Source: CAYQJL01 sp964573295 (GTDB lineage Bacteria > Eisenbacteria > RBG-16-71-46 > CAIMUX01 > WJJG01). From it: a DNA stretch of 64,000 bases. Below the pieces are notes generated by a model. The model searched no databases. It worked only from the letters and a program-made list of their open reading frames with translations, and was not told the DNA's origin. This document shows positions 18,505 to 27,387 of the stretch, piece by piece; position 1 is the first letter of the stretch, and the number at the start of each line of letters is the position of its first letter. The stretch covers positions 1 to 64,000 of the forward strand of contig CAZNJE010000016.1 of the NCBI GenBank assembly GCA_964573295.1, read 5' to 3'. The translations under genes were made by a program, and so were the position numbers.

Positions 18505-18670
18505 CTCTGAGGCGTGCGCCCAGGTACGACGTGTCCCGGACGTGCGTCGGCTTGTCCGCGCCGCTTGTATGGGAACCTGCGGGCAACTACTGACATGAAA
18601 GGAAGCGTAAGGTCGCGCCCGCGGTGGTGACGCGGGGGAACGCTTAGGGTGATGAGGGAGGATGTGAGGA

Positions 18671-19702
18671 ATGGAGCAACAGCCGGTCGAGTTCACCGAG
18701 GCCGTAGCACGCAGTCGCGAGGAGGTCGAGGAGGTGTCGCCACCCCTACGGGGGGTGTTCGAAGAAGTCGGCCGTGTCGTCGTCGGGCGCGAGGAGTTGA
18801 CCCGCCGCCTGCTCGTGGGATTGCTGGCCGACGGCCATGTGCTTCTCGAAGGAGTACCGGGTTTGGCCAAGACCCTGGCGGTCAAGTCACTGGCCGCCAG
18901 CATCCGGGCTCACTTCTCCCGGATCCAGTTCACGCCCGACCTGCTGCCGGCCGATCTCACCGGCACGCTCATCTACGATCCTTCCACCGGCAGCTTCAAC
19001 CCACGTAAGGGACCGCTGTTCGCGCACATCGTGCTGGCCGATGAGATCAACCGCGCCCCGGCGAAGGTGCAGAGCGCCCTCTTGGAGGCCATGCAGGAAC
19101 GCCAGATTACGATCGGCGAAGAGACCCATCGCCTGGTCGAGCCCTACATGGTTCTGGCCACGCAGAATCCCATCGAGCAGGAAGGGACCTATCCGCTGCC
19201 GGAGGCGCAGGTCGACCGGTTCCTTCTGAAGGTCAAGCTGGATTACCCCGCGCGGCTCGAGGATCACCGCAGCATGGAGGCCGGTATCTTGGAACGGATG
19301 ACCGGGCAGACCGTGCCGGTGGCCAATACGGTGCTCGAGTGCGATCACATCCTCAAGGCGCGTGAGGTGGTGCGACGGATTCCCATGGCTCAATCGGTGA
19401 GAGACTACATTGTAGACCTGGTTCTGGCGACCCGCCTGCCGGGTAAGATCAGTCCCCAACTGGAGGAGCTGGCGCCGCTGATTCGCTACGGCGCTTCACC
19501 GCGCGCGACGCTGGCCCTGGCGATGGCCGGCAAGGCCATGGCGCTTCTGATGGGACGTGGATCGGTCTATGGGGAAGACGTCAAAGAGGTCGCCCCCGAC
19601 GTACTGCGCCACCGGGTGCTCGTGACCTACGAGGCCGAGGCGCGTGAAGTGACCTCCGAGGATATCGTCCAACAGATTCTGGATCATGTTCGGGTTCCTT
19701 AA
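18671..19702 (+). CDS. moxR: MoxR-family AAA+ ATPase
   Basis: 343 aa. Walker A is GVPGLAKT, Walker B is IVLADEINRAP, and sensor regions LATQNPIEQEGTYPLPEAQ follow. MoxR ATPases act as chaperones for VWA-domain proteins, and here the gene heads the complete Bat operon. GTGAGGA precedes ATG 18671. The 3' end overlaps the DUF58 gene by 17 nt. Confidence 0.95.
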   Translation: MEQQPVEFTEAVARSREEVEEVSPPLRGVFEEVGRVVVGREELTRRLLVGLLADGHVLLEGVPGLAKTLAVKSLAASIRAHFSRIQFTPDLLPADLTGTLIYDPSTGSFNPRKGPLFAHIVLADEINRAPAKVQSALLEAMQERQITIGEETHRLVEPYMVLATQNPIEQEGTYPLPEAQVDRFLLKVKLDYPARLEDHRSMEAGILERMTGQTVPVANTVLECDHILKAREVVRRIPMAQSVRDYIVDLVLATRLPGKISPQLEELAPLIRYGASPRATLALAMAGKAMALLMGRGSVYGEDVKEVAPDVLRHRVLVTYEAEAREVTSEDIVQQILDHVRVP

Positions 19703-20750
19703 TCGTCGCCGAGAAGCGAGCACCGCGTCGGACCTGCCACGCAGNNNNNNNNNNNNNNNNNNNNNNNNNNNNNNNNNNNNNNNNNNNNNNNNNNNNNNNN
19801 NNNNNNNNNNNNNNNNNNNNNNNNNNNNNNNNNNNNNNNNNNNNGCACCGGCCGGGATCCTGCCGGCCGAGATGCTCGCGCGTGTCCGCCGGATCGAGAT
19901 CCGCACGAAGGCGCTGGTCAACGAGGTCTTCGCCGGCGAATACCACTCGGTCTTCAAGGGCCAGGGCATGGAGTTCGCCGAAGTCCGGGAGTATGTTCCC
20001 GGGGACGACATCCGCACGATCGACTGGAACGTGACGGCCCGCTTTGGAGCCCCCTTCATCAAGAAGTACGCCGAGGAACGCGAACTCACCGTCTTCTTCC
20101 TCGTCGATGCCAGTGCCTCACAGGCCTTCGGCAGCGTGGGCCGCAGCAAGATGGAACAGGCGGCCGAGACCTGCGCGCTGCTGGCCTTCTCCGCCATGGG
20201 CAATCAGGACAAGGTAGGCCTTCTCATCTTCACCGACCGGGACGAACGCCTTATCCCGCCTCGCAAGGGACGCTCCCATGGCCTGCGTCTCATTCGCGAC
20301 ATCCTCTACCACCAGCCCGAGGGCCGGGGTACCGACTTGGTCGCTGCCTGCGAGACGGCCATCCACGTGCTACGTCGGCGAAGCACGGTTTTCGTCCTGA
20401 GCGATTTCCTGATGGCCCTCGACGATCTCGATCGCCCGCTGGGCCGCCTGGCTCGCAAGCACGATGTGGTGGTCCTGACGCTGCGGGATCCGTTCGAAGA
20501 TGGGTTGCCCGATCTCGGTCTCGTCGAATGGGAGGACCTGGAAACCGGACGGCGCGCGCTGGTCGACACCGGGGACCGCCGCACGCGCGAGGGACTTGCG
20601 GCCGCCTTTCGCGTTCAGCGCGAGCGTGTGACGGCGATCCTGCGGCGACACAGTATCGATCAGGTCGAGTTGACCGTGGGCACGGATCCGGTGGAGCCGC
20701 TCATGCGCTTCTTCCGGATGCGTGAGCGAAGACTGGGGCGCATGGGATGA
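19686..20750 (+). CDS. DUF58 domain protein, interrupted near its N-terminus by gap 5
   Basis: DUF58 proteins carry a degenerate VWA fold and always accompany MoxR. After the gap the sequence shows the signature FKGQGMEFAEVREYVPGDD, IRTIDWNVTARF and FFLVDASAS. Only about 20 codons lie before gap 19745-19844. The same frame happens to be open on both sides of the 100-N placeholder, but the true length and the intervening residues are unknown. The start ATG 19686 lies inside moxR. The stop overlaps the next gene (ATGA). Confidence 0.9.
   Translation: MFGFLNRRREASTASDLPRXXXXXXXXXXXXXXXXXXXXXXXXXXXXXXXXXXAPAGILPAEMLARVRRIEIRTKALVNEVFAGEYHSVFKGQGMEFAEVREYVPGDDIRTIDWNVTARFGAPFIKKYAEERELTVFFLVDASASQAFGSVGRSKMEQAAETCALLAFSAMGNQDKVGLLIFTDRDERLIPPRKGRSHGLRLIRDILYHQPEGRGTDLVAACETAIHVLRRRSTVFVLSDFLMALDDLDRPLGRLARKHDVVVLTLRDPFEDGLPDLGLVEWEDLETGRRALVDTGDRRTREGLAAAFRVQRERVTAILRRHSIDQVELTVGTDPVEPLMRFFRMRERRLGRMG
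19745..19844. other. Assembly gap (100 N) in the DUF58 gene
   Basis: 100-N placeholder. No tandem repeat is visible in the immediate flanks. Confidence 0.98.
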
Positions 20751-21970
20751 GCGGACGGCCGGTACCAGTAGGGGGCAGATTGAGTGCGGATGCGCTTCCC
20801 ACGGCGCGGTCCGCGGCGCGGGGCATCCTGCGAATCACTCTTTCGGCCACCCTGTTGGCTACTCTCCTCGTCGGGCCGATACTGCTCGGGGGCGGATGTC
20901 GGGAGACCCCACCGGCTATGGGCCACACCGAGTGGACCAGCCGGGTATCGGCCGACTCGGCTTCGGTGGGCGATCTGCTCACGCTGGAAGTATCGGGGCG
21001 CTGGCCCCAAGAGGGCGGGCCGGCGCATCTGGCATGGGGCTTGCCCGCCGATACGCTCTTGCTGGTCTCCCGCGACTCGGCGCGTGCCGAATCCGACTCG
21101 GTTTGGGCGGGGGCCGACTACCGCTTGCGCTTCTTGGCCACGCGGTCGGGACGATTCACGCTACCCCCGGTGGCACTGGTGGATGCTGCGGGCGATACGC
21201 TTTCCATGACCGAGACGCACGCGCTGGTCGTGGGTGGGCGTCTGGCGCCCGACGAGGATGTCCAACTGAGGCCCCTGGCCGAGATGGTGTCCCTGGACCG
21301 TTTCCCCGTGGTGTGGATGGCCGCGGCCGTTGCGCTGCTGGTGGCCGCCGCGGGCACGCTATGGTGGTGGTTGCGCCGCCGCAGGATGGGTGAGGAGGTT
21401 GCTGCCATCCCGCTGCCGCCGCCGGCCGTGGAGTTCGCCGAGCGCCTGGAGGCCCTCGAACTGCGGGGCCTGCCGGCGCGGGGTGAAATGCGCGTCTATG
21501 TGCAGCAGCTTTCCTGGGTGCTGCGCCGCTACTTGGGCCGGCGCTTCGAAGAGCCGGCCGTCGAGGCCACCCGGCCCGAGATCCTGCGCTGGCTGCCAAG
21601 AACGGTTCTGGCCGTGAAGGATCAGCGGGTATTGGCCGATTGGCTGGCCCGCACCGACGCGATCAAATTCGCGGGCGTGACTCCCTTGCTGAGCGAGACC
21701 GAAGAGCTGACCGCCGAAGCGCGGCGAATCGTCGCGCGCAGCGAAGCGGCCTTCCAGGAACACCTCGGAGAGGGAGCCCCGGATACCCTCGCCTCCGCGG
21801 CCGATCCTCGTACTTTCACCCGCTCGACCGGCACGGCCGGATCGCGCGGCACGGCCGGATCAGCACCTGTGGCCGGTTCATCAGGTGCGACCGGACGGCA
21901 CGGCGCGGCTGGGACGACGGCCTCTTCAGCCCGGGCCGCACGAACGGATCAGGGGAGGGGTGCATCGTGA
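20747..21970 (+). CDS. Bat-operon membrane protein of unknown function
   Basis: 407 aa. It has an N-terminal signal or anchor (ITLSATLLATLLVGPILLGGGC, read in parts; the GGGC could be a weak lipobox), a beta-rich periplasmic domain, and one transmembrane helix around WMAAAVALLVAAAGTLWW. A helical cytoplasmic segment follows, and the tail is low-complexity, built on GTAGS. Genes of this type (periplasmic domain, one TM, short helical domain) are usual between DUF58 and batA. It overlaps both neighbours by four bases (ATGA, GTGA), so it is part of the operon. Exact biochemical role not known. Confidence 0.75.
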   Translation: MSGRPVPVGGRLSADALPTARSAARGILRITLSATLLATLLVGPILLGGGCRETPPAMGHTEWTSRVSADSASVGDLLTLEVSGRWPQEGGPAHLAWGLPADTLLLVSRDSARAESDSVWAGADYRLRFLATRSGRFTLPPVALVDAAGDTLSMTETHALVVGGRLAPDEDVQLRPLAEMVSLDRFPVVWMAAAVALLVAAAGTLWWWLRRRRMGEEVAAIPLPPPAVEFAERLEALELRGLPARGEMRVYVQQLSWVLRRYLGRRFEEPAVEATRPEILRWLPRTVLAVKDQRVLADWLARTDAIKFAGVTPLLSETEELTAEARRIVARSEAAFQEHLGEGAPDTLASAADPRTFTRSTGTAGSRGTAGSAPVAGSSGATGRHGAAGTTASSARAARTDQGRGAS

Positions 21971-22953
21971 GCCTGGCCCATCCCTGGATGCTGTTGTTAC
22001 TCTTGGCGATTCCCGCCGCTTGGTATGTGCGGCATCTCTTGCGCGAGCGGCTCGAGGGGGGGCTCGGATTCGCCACGCCGCCCGGGACGGGTCGCTTCGT
22101 GAGCCCGCGTACTGTCGGCTACCGTGCCTTGCCGCTGGTGCGTGCCATCGTCTTGGCGTTGCTGATCCTGTCCCTGGCTGCCCCACGATTGGGGCGCACC
22201 AAGGTGACCTCCTATTCGGATGGGATCGACATCGTTCTGGCGCTGGACATCTCGGGCAGCATGAAGGCGCTCGATTTCCAGCCGGGCAATCGACTGGACG
22301 CGGCGAAGGACGTTGCGCGCGAGTTCATCGCGGGCCGGACGGGCGATCGGATCGGACTCGTCGTCTTCGCATCGAACAGCTACACGCAGTGCCCGTTGAC
22401 GACCGATTACCAGGTGCTCACGAGTCTCTTGGACGAGATCCAGATTGGGGATATCAAGGACGGCACCGCGGTGGGGATGGCCATCGGCAATGCCCTCAAC
22501 CGCGTGAAGGAGATCCCGGGTGAGAGCCGTGTCGTTATTCTGCTCACCGACGGCATGAACAACACCGGGGTCCTGGATCCGTTGACCGCGGCTGGACTGG
22601 CTCGGGACATGGGGGTGCGCATCTACACCATCGGCGCCGGTACCAAGGGCAAGGCGCCCTATCCGGTGGAGCACCCTTTCTTCGGGCGCCAGACCCAGTA
22701 TGTTGAGGTGGACCTTGATGAAGAGACGCTCCAGAAGATCGCCGATCTCACCGGCGGTCTCTACTTCCGCGCCCAAGACCGGGAGTCGTTGGCGCGGATC
22801 TACGAGCGGATCGACGCGCTCGAACGAACCCGTGTTGAAACCGAGGAGTATGTAGAGTATCGGGACCTGGGCGCGGTCTTGCTGTGGCCGGCCCTGGGCC
22901 TGGTCATTCTCGAACTGCTAGCCAGGGTGACCTGGCTGCGACGCGTGCCGTAG
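21967..22953 (+). CDS. batA: BatA-like VWA-domain membrane protein
   Basis: 328 aa. An N-terminal HPWMLLLLLAIPAAWYV helix and a second TM (VRAIVLALLILSLAA) precede a VWA domain with MIDAS motif LDISGS, plus FASNSYTQCPLTTDY and LLTDGMNNTG. A C-terminal TM ends the protein. Bat proteins form an inner-membrane complex linked to oxygen or stress tolerance. GTG 21967 overlaps the preceding stop (GTGA). The longer open frame to 21640 lies inside the upstream gene and is rejected. Confidence 0.92.
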   Translation: MSLAHPWMLLLLLAIPAAWYVRHLLRERLEGGLGFATPPGTGRFVSPRTVGYRALPLVRAIVLALLILSLAAPRLGRTKVTSYSDGIDIVLALDISGSMKALDFQPGNRLDAAKDVAREFIAGRTGDRIGLVVFASNSYTQCPLTTDYQVLTSLLDEIQIGDIKDGTAVGMAIGNALNRVKEIPGESRVVILLTDGMNNTGVLDPLTAAGLARDMGVRIYTIGAGTKGKAPYPVEHPFFGRQTQYVEVDLDEETLQKIADLTGGLYFRAQDRESLARIYERIDALERTRVETEEYVEYRDLGAVLLWPALGLVILELLARVTWLRRVP

Positions 22954-22974
22954 GGGCACTGCAAGACGCCGATG

Positions 22975-23193
22975 GTACCGCGTGACGGTAGCGTGCGAAG
23001 GTAGCGCGTGACGGTAGCGCGCGAAGGTNNNNNNNNNNNNNNNNNNNNNNNNNNNNNNNNNNNNNNNNNNNNNNNNNNNNNNNNNNNNNNNNNNNNNNNN
23101 NNNNNNNNNNNNNNNNNNNNNNNNNNNNGCGAAGGTAGCGCGTGACGGTAGCGCGCGAAGGTACCGCGTGACGGTAGCGTGCGAAGGTAGCGC
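22975..23193. repeat. 13/26-nt intergenic repeat containing gap 6
   Basis: Alternating 13-nt units GCGCGTGACGGTA and GCGCGCGAAGGTA surround gap 23029-23128 between batA and batB. The period is not a multiple of three. It occupies most of the 370-nt spacer inside an otherwise tightly packed operon. Confidence 0.93.
23029..23128. other. Assembly gap (100 N) between batA and batB
   Basis: 100-N placeholder inside the 13/26-nt array. Confidence 0.98.
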
Positions 23194-23224
23194 GCGTACC
23201 AATGCTCGCGTCACCACTGGGCCT

Positions 23225-23296
23225 GCTAGTGAGCTTGTGAGTCGGTTTGCTAGTGGGGCTGCTAGTGGGCTTGCGAGTGAGCTGGCACGTAGGCTT
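23225..23296. repeat. 12-nt repeat just upstream of batB
   Basis: Six degenerate 12-nt units (GCTAGTGGGCTT type). They are in frame with batB and the frame is open back to GTG 23168, so they may encode an N-terminal extension of tetrapeptides. No ribosome site supports that start, so they are treated as probably non-coding. Confidence 0.7.
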
Positions 23297-23323
23297 GCCG
23301 TAGGAAAAGGATTCGAAGCGACG

Positions 23324-25385
23324 ATGCGATTCGCACATCCGGAACTACTGTGGTTGCTACTGGCGCTTCCAGTGCTGGCCGTCGTCGCGTGGTGGCGCTT
23401 GCGGGCGGCGGACCACCGGCTGCGCAGGGCCATGGGATCGCGGATGGCTACACGTTTGACGGCGCACGTGGCGCACGGACGCAGGCCCTGGACGGCCGCC
23501 GTGATCTTGCTGGTCGCTGCTTTGCTGATTCTGGGCGGTGCTCGCCCGCAGCGCGGCACGCAGTACGTCACCGCCACGCGCGAGGGGATCGACGTCATCG
23601 TGGCCCTCGACGTATCCGAAAGCATGCTGGCCGAGGATCTGAGACCCAACCGTCTGTTGCGGGCGCGTCAGGAAATCGGCGGCATCATCGACCGGTTGAA
23701 GGGCGACCGCATCGGTCTAGTGGCCTTCGCGGGAGCGGCCTTCGTGCAGTGTCCCCTAACGCTCGACTACGCCGCGGCGCGCATGTTTCTGGACTACATG
23801 GCCCCTCCGCTCATCCCCGAGCCGGGCACCAATCTCGCCCAGGCGATCTCGGTGGCGACGCGCGCCTTCGAGAGCGAGGGCGACGAGTTCAAGGCGCTGA
23901 TTGTGATCAGTGATGGCGAGGACCACAGGGGCGGTCTCGAAGATGCCCTTGATGATGCCCGTGACCTGGGGGTGCGCATCTTCTCGGTTGGTATCGGAAG
24001 CGAGAGCGGTGAACCCATTCCCGAGCGCGATGAGTCCGGTGAGGTCGCCGGCTACAAGCGCGACCGTGAGGACCGGGTCGTCATGACCCGCTTGAATGAA
24101 GCACCACTGCAACAGGCGGCCGATGCCACCGGCGGGCTCTATGCTCGCGCGGGCGGCACGTTGGGGCTCGATCGCATCATCAGCGAGATCGAGGGAATGG
24201 AGAAGAAGGAACTGAGCGGCGGCATCCGCATGCTCTACGAGGATCGCTACCACTACTTCGTCTGGCCGGCCGTGGTATTGCTGCTTCTGCTGGGGTGGTT
24301 GCCGGGTCGCCGGCGCGGTATGCGCCCCGGCCACCTAGCTGCCCGAACAGCAAAGACCGGCCCGGCCGTGATCCTATCCGCGGCCCTGATGGCCGCCTCC
24401 TGGATTGGCGCTGCCACCGCCGAGACTGGCACTGCCCCTACGGAGAACAGTGGAGGTGTACCTCCGAGTGCCGTCGTCAGTGCCCCCGGCGGAGGCATGC
24501 CTTCGGGTGCCGTCGGCACGGCCCCCGGCGGAGGTATGCCTCCGGGTGTAGTACAGGGGATGCCGGGCGGCGGGCCGGAGTTGCCTCCAGGCAGTCCACA
24601 GGAAGAGGTCCTCGACGAAGAGACCTGGACTGAGCTCTTGACGCGCAACGAGGTCTACCGCAACGAGCATCCACAGGATCCACGGCCGTTGTATAACCTG
24701 GGTAACCTTTATCATCTGAAGGGTGAATTCGAAGATGCCGCCGGGTTCTACGACATCGCCGAAGGCCGTTCCAGTGAGCACCTTGCAGCCCGGGCGGCCT
24801 ACAACCGGGGCAACACGCTCTACAAGATGGGGCGCTTACCCGAAGCACGCGACGCGTTTGCGCAGGCGATCGTCCGCGACCCGACCTTCGAGGCCGCGAA
24901 GGTGAATCTAGAGGTCACCCAACGCATGCTCGACCAGATGCAGCCGCAACCGGATTCGACCTCGCACCAACAGGACCAACAGGATCAGCAGGACCAACAG
25001 GACCAACAGGATCAGCAGGACCAACAGGATCAGCAGGACCAACAGGATCAGCAGGACCAACAGGACCAACNNNNNNNNNNNNNNNNNNNNNNNNNNNNNN
25101 NNNNNNNNNNNNNNNNNNNNNNNNNNNNNNNNNNNNNNNNNNNNNNNNNNNNNNNNNNNNNNNNNNNNNNAACAGGATCAGCAGGACCAACAGGATCAGC
25201 AGGACCAACAGGACCAACAGGACCAGCAGGATCAGGACGGGCAGGAGGCGGCCGACAGTCTGATGCAGAGGACCGATCCGCAGCTGCTTCAGCTGTTGAA
25301 AGCCCTGGAAGCCTCGGAGAAGGAACTGCTCGAGAAACGCTTCCAAGCTCGGTCTCGCAATGAGAAGGTCGAGAAGGACTGGTAG
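23324..25385 (+). CDS. batB: BatB-BatC fusion: VWA domain plus TPR domain with QQD repeat, interrupted by gap 7
   Basis: Starts at ATG 23324 (MRFAHPELLWLLLALPV), a typical BatB start. The VWA domain has the MIDAS motif LDVSESM, FAGAAFVQCPLTLDY and VISDGEDHRGG, then a TM helix. A proline/glycine-rich linker (APGGGMP repeats) leads into TPRs (RPLYNLGNLYHLKGEFEDAAG, AYNRGNTLYKMGRLPEA, read in parts), which is the BatC part. A long (QQD) tail contains gap 25071-25170. Using the repeat register, the true frame after the gap is QQD, then LLQLLKALEASEKELLEKRF, ending VEKDW and TAG at 25383. A BatC-like lysine-rich VEKDW end supports this frame over the apparent stop at 25363. A start upstream at 23168 is possible. 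Confidence 0.88.
24968..25237. repeat. 9-nt coding repeat (QQD) containing gap 7
   Basis: Units CAACAGGAC/CAGCAGGAT repeat on both sides of gap 25071-25170, encoding an alternating Gln-Gln-Asp tail. The codon third positions alternate (GAC/GAT, CAA/CAG). Confidence 0.95.
25071..25170. other. Assembly gap (100 N) in the QQD repeat
   Basis: 100-N placeholder. The frame on the right shows that the true length is not equivalent to 100 modulo 3. Confidence 0.98.
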
Positions 25386-25460
25386 CCACCGGTAGGCAGA
25401 GGTAGCCACCGGTAGGCAGAGGTAGCCACCGGTAGGCAGAGGTAGCGACCGGCAGCCAGC
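25381..25460. repeat. 20-nt intergenic repeat starting at the batB-batC stop codon
   Basis: Four 20-nt units GGTAGCCACCGGTAGGCAGA. The TAG in the first unit is the batB-batC stop, so the array begins within the last codon. The period is not a multiple of three. Confidence 0.93.
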
Positions 25461-25485
25461 GGCGGCGACGGGATGCGGAGGACGC

Positions 25486-27387
25486 ATGCGCAGAATAGAT
25501 CTGCGACTGAAGTTCGGGCGGGCTCGCTCGGGCTACGGGACCGTGAGTCCAAGCCGTGCGCGTGCGGGGTGGGGATCCGCGCGGGCCGCCGGGCTCGTGG
25601 TGCTCCCATTCCTTCTCGCGCTGTTCACGTCGCCGGCGGCTGGTGATCCCACCTTGACCGTGGAGGTCGACCGGCACGAGGTGCGCACCGGCGGGGTCAT
25701 CATCCTCACGGTCAACCTCGAGGGGTTCTCGCGCGGAGCCAGCGAACCCCAGCTGCCTAGCACCGATGGCTTCGATGTCTATGACGCCGGGCGCAGCACG
25801 AACATCAGCCTCATCAATGGTCACCTGTCGAAGCGGACGACCTACACGTATCAGTTGCTGGCGCGCAAGGCGGGCGACTACGAGTTCGGGCCCGTGGTCG
25901 TGGAGGACGACGGCACCACCTACCGGTCGGACACTGTTTCTCTGACGGCACTCCCGGCCGGCGGCGTACCGACGCCGGGGCAACAGCGCGGGTCGAGGCG
26001 GGAGACACGGGCCAGCGATACCGAGCAGGATCGTGGCGTCTTCGCGCGGGTCGAGGTCGACAAACGGCAGGTGTATCAAGACGAACAGCTGACGCTCCAT
26101 TTCAGGCTTTACCAGCGCCCGGGAGTGCGCGTGCTCGACATCACCGATTTCGTGCCGCCCCCGACCGAAGGCTTCTGGAAGGAGGATCTCGGTCCGCAGC
26201 AGGAGTACCGCGTGATCATTGACGGAGAGGAGTATCATGTTCGCGAACTCAGCTGGGCACTCTTTCCCACCACCACTGGCCAGCGGCTCATCGGAGAGGG
26301 AAGCCTGGTCTGCATGGTCCCGGCGCGGAGTTCTCGTCAGCGAGGCTTCGGAGACTTCTTCGGCCGAAGCCTGTTCGATTCCCAGCCGCTGCGTCTGTCG
26401 ACCGAGCCGGTGACGATCGACGTCCGGCCGCTGCCGCGGGAGGGGCGCCCCGACGGCTTTACCGGTAGCGTGGGCGATTACCGGATCTCGGCGAGCTACG
26501 AACCGGCCGCCGCCCAGCAGGGAGAGCCACTGACGCTGACGGTCACCGTCTCGGGCACTGGTCACATCCAAACGATCGGGGTGCCACGCTGGCCCGCCTG
26601 GGATGATTTCCGGGTATTCGATTCGGGCGAGGCGGTCTCGATCCGCAAGTCGGGGGAGCGCGTCAGCGGTGAGAAGACCTTTACCCAGGTGCTCGTGCCC
26701 AACCGGAGCGGCCGTATCCAGATTCCGCCGATCGGCTTCGACTTTTTCGACCCGCAAACCGGCCGGTACCGGCGGGTCGAGACCGATCCGTTGCAGATTC
26801 CGGTCGCGCCGCCTGGGACAGTTCCGGGTGGTCCGGGGCGCCGTGATGTCGTAGCGCTTGGGGAGGACATTCTCTACATCCGGACACAGCTGGCCGGGGA
26901 ACTCGGCCGTCCGGCCGAGGGGCTGTTGGAGGGCGGCCGTTGGGTGCACTTATTGCCGGTCGTGATCCTGATAGGTGCCGCGATGATCCGCCGCCGGCGC
27001 CAGGCGATCGAGAAAGACCCCGTGCTGGCGCGGCGTTCACGGGCACTGGCCCTTGCGCAGAAGGATCTTGCCGGCCTGCGAGAGTCGGATGCGTCGGGAG
27101 CGGCGGCTCTGGCGGCGACGGCCGAGGAGTACGTGAGCGACTGGCTGGATGTGGAAGCCCGCGGTCTTCGCCGCCCCGAGCTGGACCGGATGCTGGCGGC
27201 CGCTGGAGCCGGCGATGAAGCACGCGGCGATCTCATGGAGCTCTTCGCGTGGGCCGATGACGTTCGGTTCGGGGCTGGGGATCCGGCCCTCCTGCCCGAG
27301 CAGAAACGCCGCCTCGAGCGGTTGTTGCCGGTGCTCGACAAGCAGCTACGTGATGGCCTCCGTGCGAGGCGGGAGGTGCAGTCATGA
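25486..27387 (+). CDS. batD: BatD-like periplasmic protein
   Basis: 633 aa. N-terminal signal (AGLVVLPFLLALFTSPAAG), then several beta-sandwich domains beginning DPTLTVEVDRHEVRTGGVII, which fits the BatD/oxygen-tolerance family. A TM near residues 490-505 (HLLPVVILIGAAMI) precedes a cytoplasmic helical domain. GGAGGA is placed just before ATG 25486. The stop overlaps batE (ATGA). Confidence 0.88.
   Translation: MRRIDLRLKFGRARSGYGTVSPSRARAGWGSARAAGLVVLPFLLALFTSPAAGDPTLTVEVDRHEVRTGGVIILTVNLEGFSRGASEPQLPSTDGFDVYDAGRSTNISLINGHLSKRTTYTYQLLARKAGDYEFGPVVVEDDGTTYRSDTVSLTALPAGGVPTPGQQRGSRRETRASDTEQDRGVFARVEVDKRQVYQDEQLTLHFRLYQRPGVRVLDITDFVPPPTEGFWKEDLGPQQEYRVIIDGEEYHVRELSWALFPTTTGQRLIGEGSLVCMVPARSSRQRGFGDFFGRSLFDSQPLRLSTEPVTIDVRPLPREGRPDGFTGSVGDYRISASYEPAAAQQGEPLTLTVTVSGTGHIQTIGVPRWPAWDDFRVFDSGEAVSIRKSGERVSGEKTFTQVLVPNRSGRIQIPPIGFDFFDPQTGRYRRVETDPLQIPVAPPGTVPGGPGRRDVVALGEDILYIRTQLAGELGRPAEGLLEGGRWVHLLPVVILIGAAMIRRRRQAIEKDPVLARRSRALALAQKDLAGLRESDASGAAALAATAEEYVSDWLDVEARGLRRPELDRMLAAAGAGDEARGDLMELFAWADDVRFGAGDPALLPEQKRRLERLLPVLDKQLRDGLRARREVQS

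Noticed and set aside
25171..25363. Apparent batB-batC ending at 25363
   Set aside because: That frame depends on the arbitrary 100-N length and reads GSAGPT-like peptides. The QQD register gives the VEKDW end at 25385.
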